A stretch of DNA of 64,000 nucleotides from contig JAQJZZ010000019.1 in NCBI GenBank assembly GCA_030077755.1, positions 446,501 to 510,500 on the forward strand, given 5' to 3'. Positions 60,415-64,000 of this stretch are shown piece by piece (the stretch's first letter is position 1; each line of letters begins with the position of its first letter). A model generated the notes under the pieces. That model saw only the letters and a program-made list of their open reading frames with translations. It made no database searches and was not told the DNA's origin. Position numbers and translations under genes: made by a program. This DNA is from Filosporella fistucella (lineage: Eukaryota; Ascomycota; Leotiomycetes; Helotiales).

Positions 60415-60877
60415 TATTGGGATTTTAAATTCGTGATTCGCAACCTGAACAAAGAAATCTAGGTCAAGGCTGAAATCAGGTCGAGGCTGCGATAACGATT
60501 CTGTGGAGAGGGTTGTAGCGGGGCCGAGTTCGAAGCCCACCCTGAGAGAACCCGAGCCGTCGCTTTGTCCCTGAGCAGACGTCAAACCAGTTAGAGACAA
60601 CAAACGCAACAGCACAGGAACAGCCCAGTTCGGAATCTTCATTTTGTGCAATTTTGGAGAAGAAGGTGAATTGCAAAACACATCTTTATTACTAACGAAG
60701 AACTATATCTGTTCTCTTGGTGAAGAGTCATAGTTGAGAGGACAGCAGAGCTTACCTACGTTGTGGAGTCTCTGAATAAGGCTGCCTACAGTAGAGAACA
60801 GCTGGCCGTTCCTACTTAATCCTCCAAAACATCGAGAAACGACATCTACCAAGGTACTATCGATATCGCAAGCGAAA
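60415..60877. promoter_or_regulatory. Divergent promoter between the CIR_N gene and sec18
   Basis: Only 463 bp separate the two start codons, which face away from each other, so the region must hold both promoters and both leaders. A 70-90 codon open frame on the minus strand ends at the CIR_N donor and starts with a hydrophobic segment, but it is most likely 5' UTR. Confidence 0.75.
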
Positions 60878-63468
60878 ATGAATATCAGACAGAACCTATT
60901 TGGGCAAGGGCCAAGAGCTGGGAGGGAATCTCAACCTGGCTACGGAAGACCGCCACAACCTCCTCCTAGAGACGATACTCCGATGGGCGGATACGAAGAT
61001 AGAGGTGGATATGGGGATCCGCGGGGTAGCTATGGAGCTCCGGCTCCTTCTCCTAGACAGGCTATGCCTTCACGACCAGCTGTTGGGAGACCAGCTCCTG
61101 GAGGGCAAATGTCGCCTGCGCGGAGAGTACAATTGAGGATTGCGAAGGTGGAAGACAAGACACAGGCAAATCAATACATCTTTGGAAATCTGTATGTTAT
61201 GAGTATTTGCGACTGAGGCTGTACTAACGATTCGCAGATGCGCAGTCTCACCTCAAGACTTCCCTCCTTCACGGGATGGCTCGGATCTGTATATCCTCCT
61301 CAATGGACGGAATGTCGTTACGGCTCGACCTCTCAATTCCTTTCCTCCCGGATGTATAAGCTTGTCGGATCCACAGCGAACATGGTGCGATGTGGGAATG
61401 ATGGATCCCATAACGGCTGAGCTTTACGACCCGTTCTCCCAAGGACCAAGCACATACCTAGGTTCTCTGGACCTGGATGTTGGATTTGCATCCGTGAAGA
61501 AATTCACAGAGACGCCTTATGATCAGGATATGCTGGCAGATGTGTTCATCAAGCAATATGAGAATCAGATATTTTCTCCAGGACAGAAGATCATTATGGA
61601 TCATAAGAATATTCCTCTTTTATTCACGGTCAAGACAGTACAGCTCGTTGATCTGAGCATGGAGAAATCTTCAGCTGCTGCCCCGACGGTTTCAAACCCT
61701 GCTGCGCGGGGTATCTTAACGAGACATACGCCAATAACGTTCTACAAAGATGCAAAATCACCTATCAAGCTGAAAGGATCCTCGAAAAGGCCAGCTGCCA
61801 ACTCAATTATCGCTCCTGATTTCAAGTTCGAGGATATGGGAATTGGTGGATTGGATACAGAATTCAGTGCCATTTTCCGTCGAGCTTTCGCCTCTCGGAT
61901 TTTCCCTCCCGGCCTTATTGAGAAATTGGGTATTCAGCACGTGAAAGGTATCCTGCTCTACGGTCCACCTGGAACTGGTAAAACTCTCATTGCTCGTCAA
62001 ATTGGCAAGATGCTTAACTCGAGAGAACCGAAAGTCATTAACGGTCCTGAGGTCTTGAATAAGTATGTCGGTCAATCAGAAGAGAACATTCGAAAGCTGT
62101 TTGCCGATGCCGAGAAAGAGTATAAGGAGAAGGGAGATGAGAGTGGGCTTCATATCATCATTTTTGATGAATTAGATGCCGTGTGTAAGCAAAGAGGTAG
62201 TGGTGCTGGTGGTGGAACAGGTGTTGGTGATAGTGTGGTCAACCAGTTGCTTTCTAAGCTTGATGGTGTTGATCAACTGAACAATATCCTCCTCATCGGA
62301 ATGACGAATCGTATGGATATGATCGATGATGCTCTTCTCCGTCCTGGACGTCTCGAGGTACACATGGAGATTTCACTTCCAGATGAAGGTGGACGAGCAC
62401 AGATTTTGAAAATCCACACCTCAAAAATGAGAGACAACAATGTTATGGACACAGATGTAAATGTTCTCGAACTCGCTCATCTGACCAAGAACTTCTCGGG
62501 AGCTGAGATTGGAGGTCTTGTCAAGTCAGCCTCGTCCTTCGCTTTCAATCGCCATGTCAAGGTTGGCACTGTTGCTGGTGTTAGCGACGACATTGAAAAC
62601 ATGAAAGTCAATCGTGGAGATTTCATGAATGCTCTTGAGGAAGTTAAACCTGCCTTTGGTGTCTCCGAGGAAGAGCTTGAGAGTGCTATGGCCGCAGGTA
62701 TCCTGCATTACAGTCCATATATTGAGAATATCCTCAAAGATGGACGATTGTTCGTTGATCTTGTCAAGAACTCGGCGACAACTTCACTACTTTCTGTTCT
62801 CCTGCACGGCCCACCTGGTTCTGGTAAGACTGCTCTTGCTGCCAAGATTGCCAAAGAGTCTGGATTTCCATTCATCAAGCTTGTCTCGGCTGAAAATATG
62901 GTTGGTTTCAGTGAGATGGCCAAGATTCAGTATTTGAACAAGGTCTTCACAGATGCATACAAGTCGCCTCAGAATATTGTCGTGGTAGACAATATTGAGC
63001 GTATCATTGAATGGGTCCCTATTGGACCAAGATTCTCGAACCCAGTACTCCAAGCTTTGATGGTTCTTTTGACAAAACAACCTCCGACTGTAAGGTCATA
63101 CACCCCTACTTCAGAAATATATACTAACCAGTCAGCCGCGCCGTCTCCTAATTCTAGGAACCACCTCCCAACGTTCAGTCATGCGCCAACTCGACCTCCA
63201 ACAAATCTTCAACCGTGAGCTCGCCGTTCCAAACGTAAACACACACACCGAGCTCGCAGCTGTGCTCCGAGAAGTCCAAGCATTCGACAACGAGTCCGAT
63301 CTCGCCGAATCATTGAACGAATTGAGAGAAATGACAGGAACAGACCAAGTAGGCGTGGGAATCAAGAAAGTGTTGCTTGCAGTTGGGGAAGCTAAGCAAG
63401 AAGAAGGGAATATGGCGGGCAGGTTTGCGGAGGTTGTGGCACAGCAGATGGCTGCTAGTAGAGATTAG
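60878..63468 (+). CDS. sec18: Sec18/NSF vesicular-fusion AAA ATPase (three exons)
   Basis: Homohexameric ATPase that disassembles SNARE complexes together with alpha-SNAP (Sec17) after membrane fusion. Exons 60878-61191, 61238-63089 and 63136-63468 (two 46-nt introns, phases 2 and 0) sum to 2499 nt, 832 residues. Order: Gly/Pro/Arg-rich N-terminal extension (1-85), the N domain (about 86-290, FGNLCAVSPQDFP at the first splice), the D1 ATPase with Walker A GPPGTGKT (residue 347 on), Walker B-type IIFDELDAVCKQRG and the MTNRMDMID segment, and the D2 ATPase with GPPGSGKT (629 on) and VVVDNIERIIEW, then RRLLILGTTS across the last splice. The length agrees with fungal Sec18. Both nucleotide-binding sites look intact. 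It acts in the cytosol on ER, Golgi and endosomal membranes. Confidence 0.97.
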
Positions 63469-64000
63469 AATATGACTGAGGAAGGGGACGGAAAATATAG
63501 AGATAGATGTAGAATACGTTGTATCGTTGATACTCGATGATTTTAAAGACTTTGTTTGGTTGTTAGTTAGTGAGATGTAAAGTGGAGGCTCTTTCGGGCA
63601 GGGAATAATGTGGGGTTAAGGTACTTGCTGTGGGGTCTAGGCTAACAGGCAGCTTCAGGGGATGATACCAGGGAACGACACTGCACCCTGAGGCGCGTCG
63701 AGTCGCATCTCCCGTCTGCAACCACCCGACTTCAGGACATTTACCCAGTATATCGGTAGCTAGGTATTACAAGACAGTGTTTTGATGTTTCAATTTCGTT
63801 TGGTCAGATTGTCAGTACACTTGTACTTCCGTAGCACAAATAGTGCCGTTCCTGGATGAGTTGATTTGGAAGACCTCAGTAACGGGTTGAAATCTGCTTG
63901 TCTTTGATAAGGTAGATTATATGCTATATAGCAAACTTATCGAGTCTGTGGAGGGTTTTTGCTGATGATTATTAGGTAATTCCGAATCAATGGGACACTT
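63469..64000. other. 3' flank of sec18; no gene seen
   Basis: This probably contains the sec18 3' UTR in the first 150-200 bp. No ORF or RNA gene was recognised up to the window end. Confidence 0.55.

Noticed and set aside
60403..60681. 92-codon minus-strand ORF with a signal-peptide-like start
   Set aside because: It lies in the leader of the CIR_N gene, ends at its splice donor, and is in frame with the conserved MPLHLLGKK start. It is best explained as 5' UTR.

Overview
This 64 kb window is nuclear DNA from a filamentous ascomycete fungus. The evidence is short spliceosomal introns (mostly 43-156 nt) with CTAAC/CTAAT-like branch points, long intergenic spacers, and fungal families such as very large hybrid histidine kinases, an Lte1-type Ras-GEF and Sec18. 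Gene style and content suggest a leotiomycete (Botrytis/Sclerotinia-like), but that placement is an inference. I resolved eleven protein genes. Ten are complete within the window; every splice chain used here keeps frame and sums to a multiple of three.

Layout. 1-4999 (+): 3' part of a group X-type hybrid histidine kinase (ATPase/TPR-like region, GAF, HisKA, HATPase, receiver). 5000-15129: about 10 kb without a convincing gene, the first part AT-rich. 15130-16838 (+): Q/P-rich putative nuclear protein with a GC-AG intron. 16839-20879: gene-free, between convergent genes. 20880-21742 (-): NmrA-like NAD(P)-binding protein. 23431-27345 (-): large acidic, disordered, probably nuclear protein of unknown function. 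29158-35556 (-): a second, unrelated hybrid histidine kinase with a split GAF, two PAS domains, a degenerate receiver and a canonical receiver. 39140-41810 (+): six-exon M13 (neprilysin-type) membrane metallopeptidase. 42845-45355 (+): eight-exon acyl-CoA synthetase ending in a peroxisomal PTS1. 45356-51029: gene-free, with diverged tandem repeats. 51030-56361 (+): Ras-GEF of Lte1 type. 57694-58516 (+): small three-exon protein of unknown function. 59222-60414 (-) and 60878-63468 (+): a CIR_N-domain splicing-type factor and Sec18/NSF, divergent from a 463 bp shared promoter region.

The genes do not form an obvious pathway or biosynthetic cluster. The recurring theme is signalling (two histidine kinases, one Ras-GEF) with housekeeping trafficking and splicing genes. 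I found no convincing new system. The most notable points concern gene structure: three introns that are either stop-free multiples of three or placed so that retention removes a key functional element; a GC-AG intron just upstream of a nuclear localisation signal; a pseudo-receiver beside a true receiver; and a Pol III-like A-box/B-box/T-run arrangement near 58.9 kb. No rRNA, intact tRNA or intact transposon was seen.
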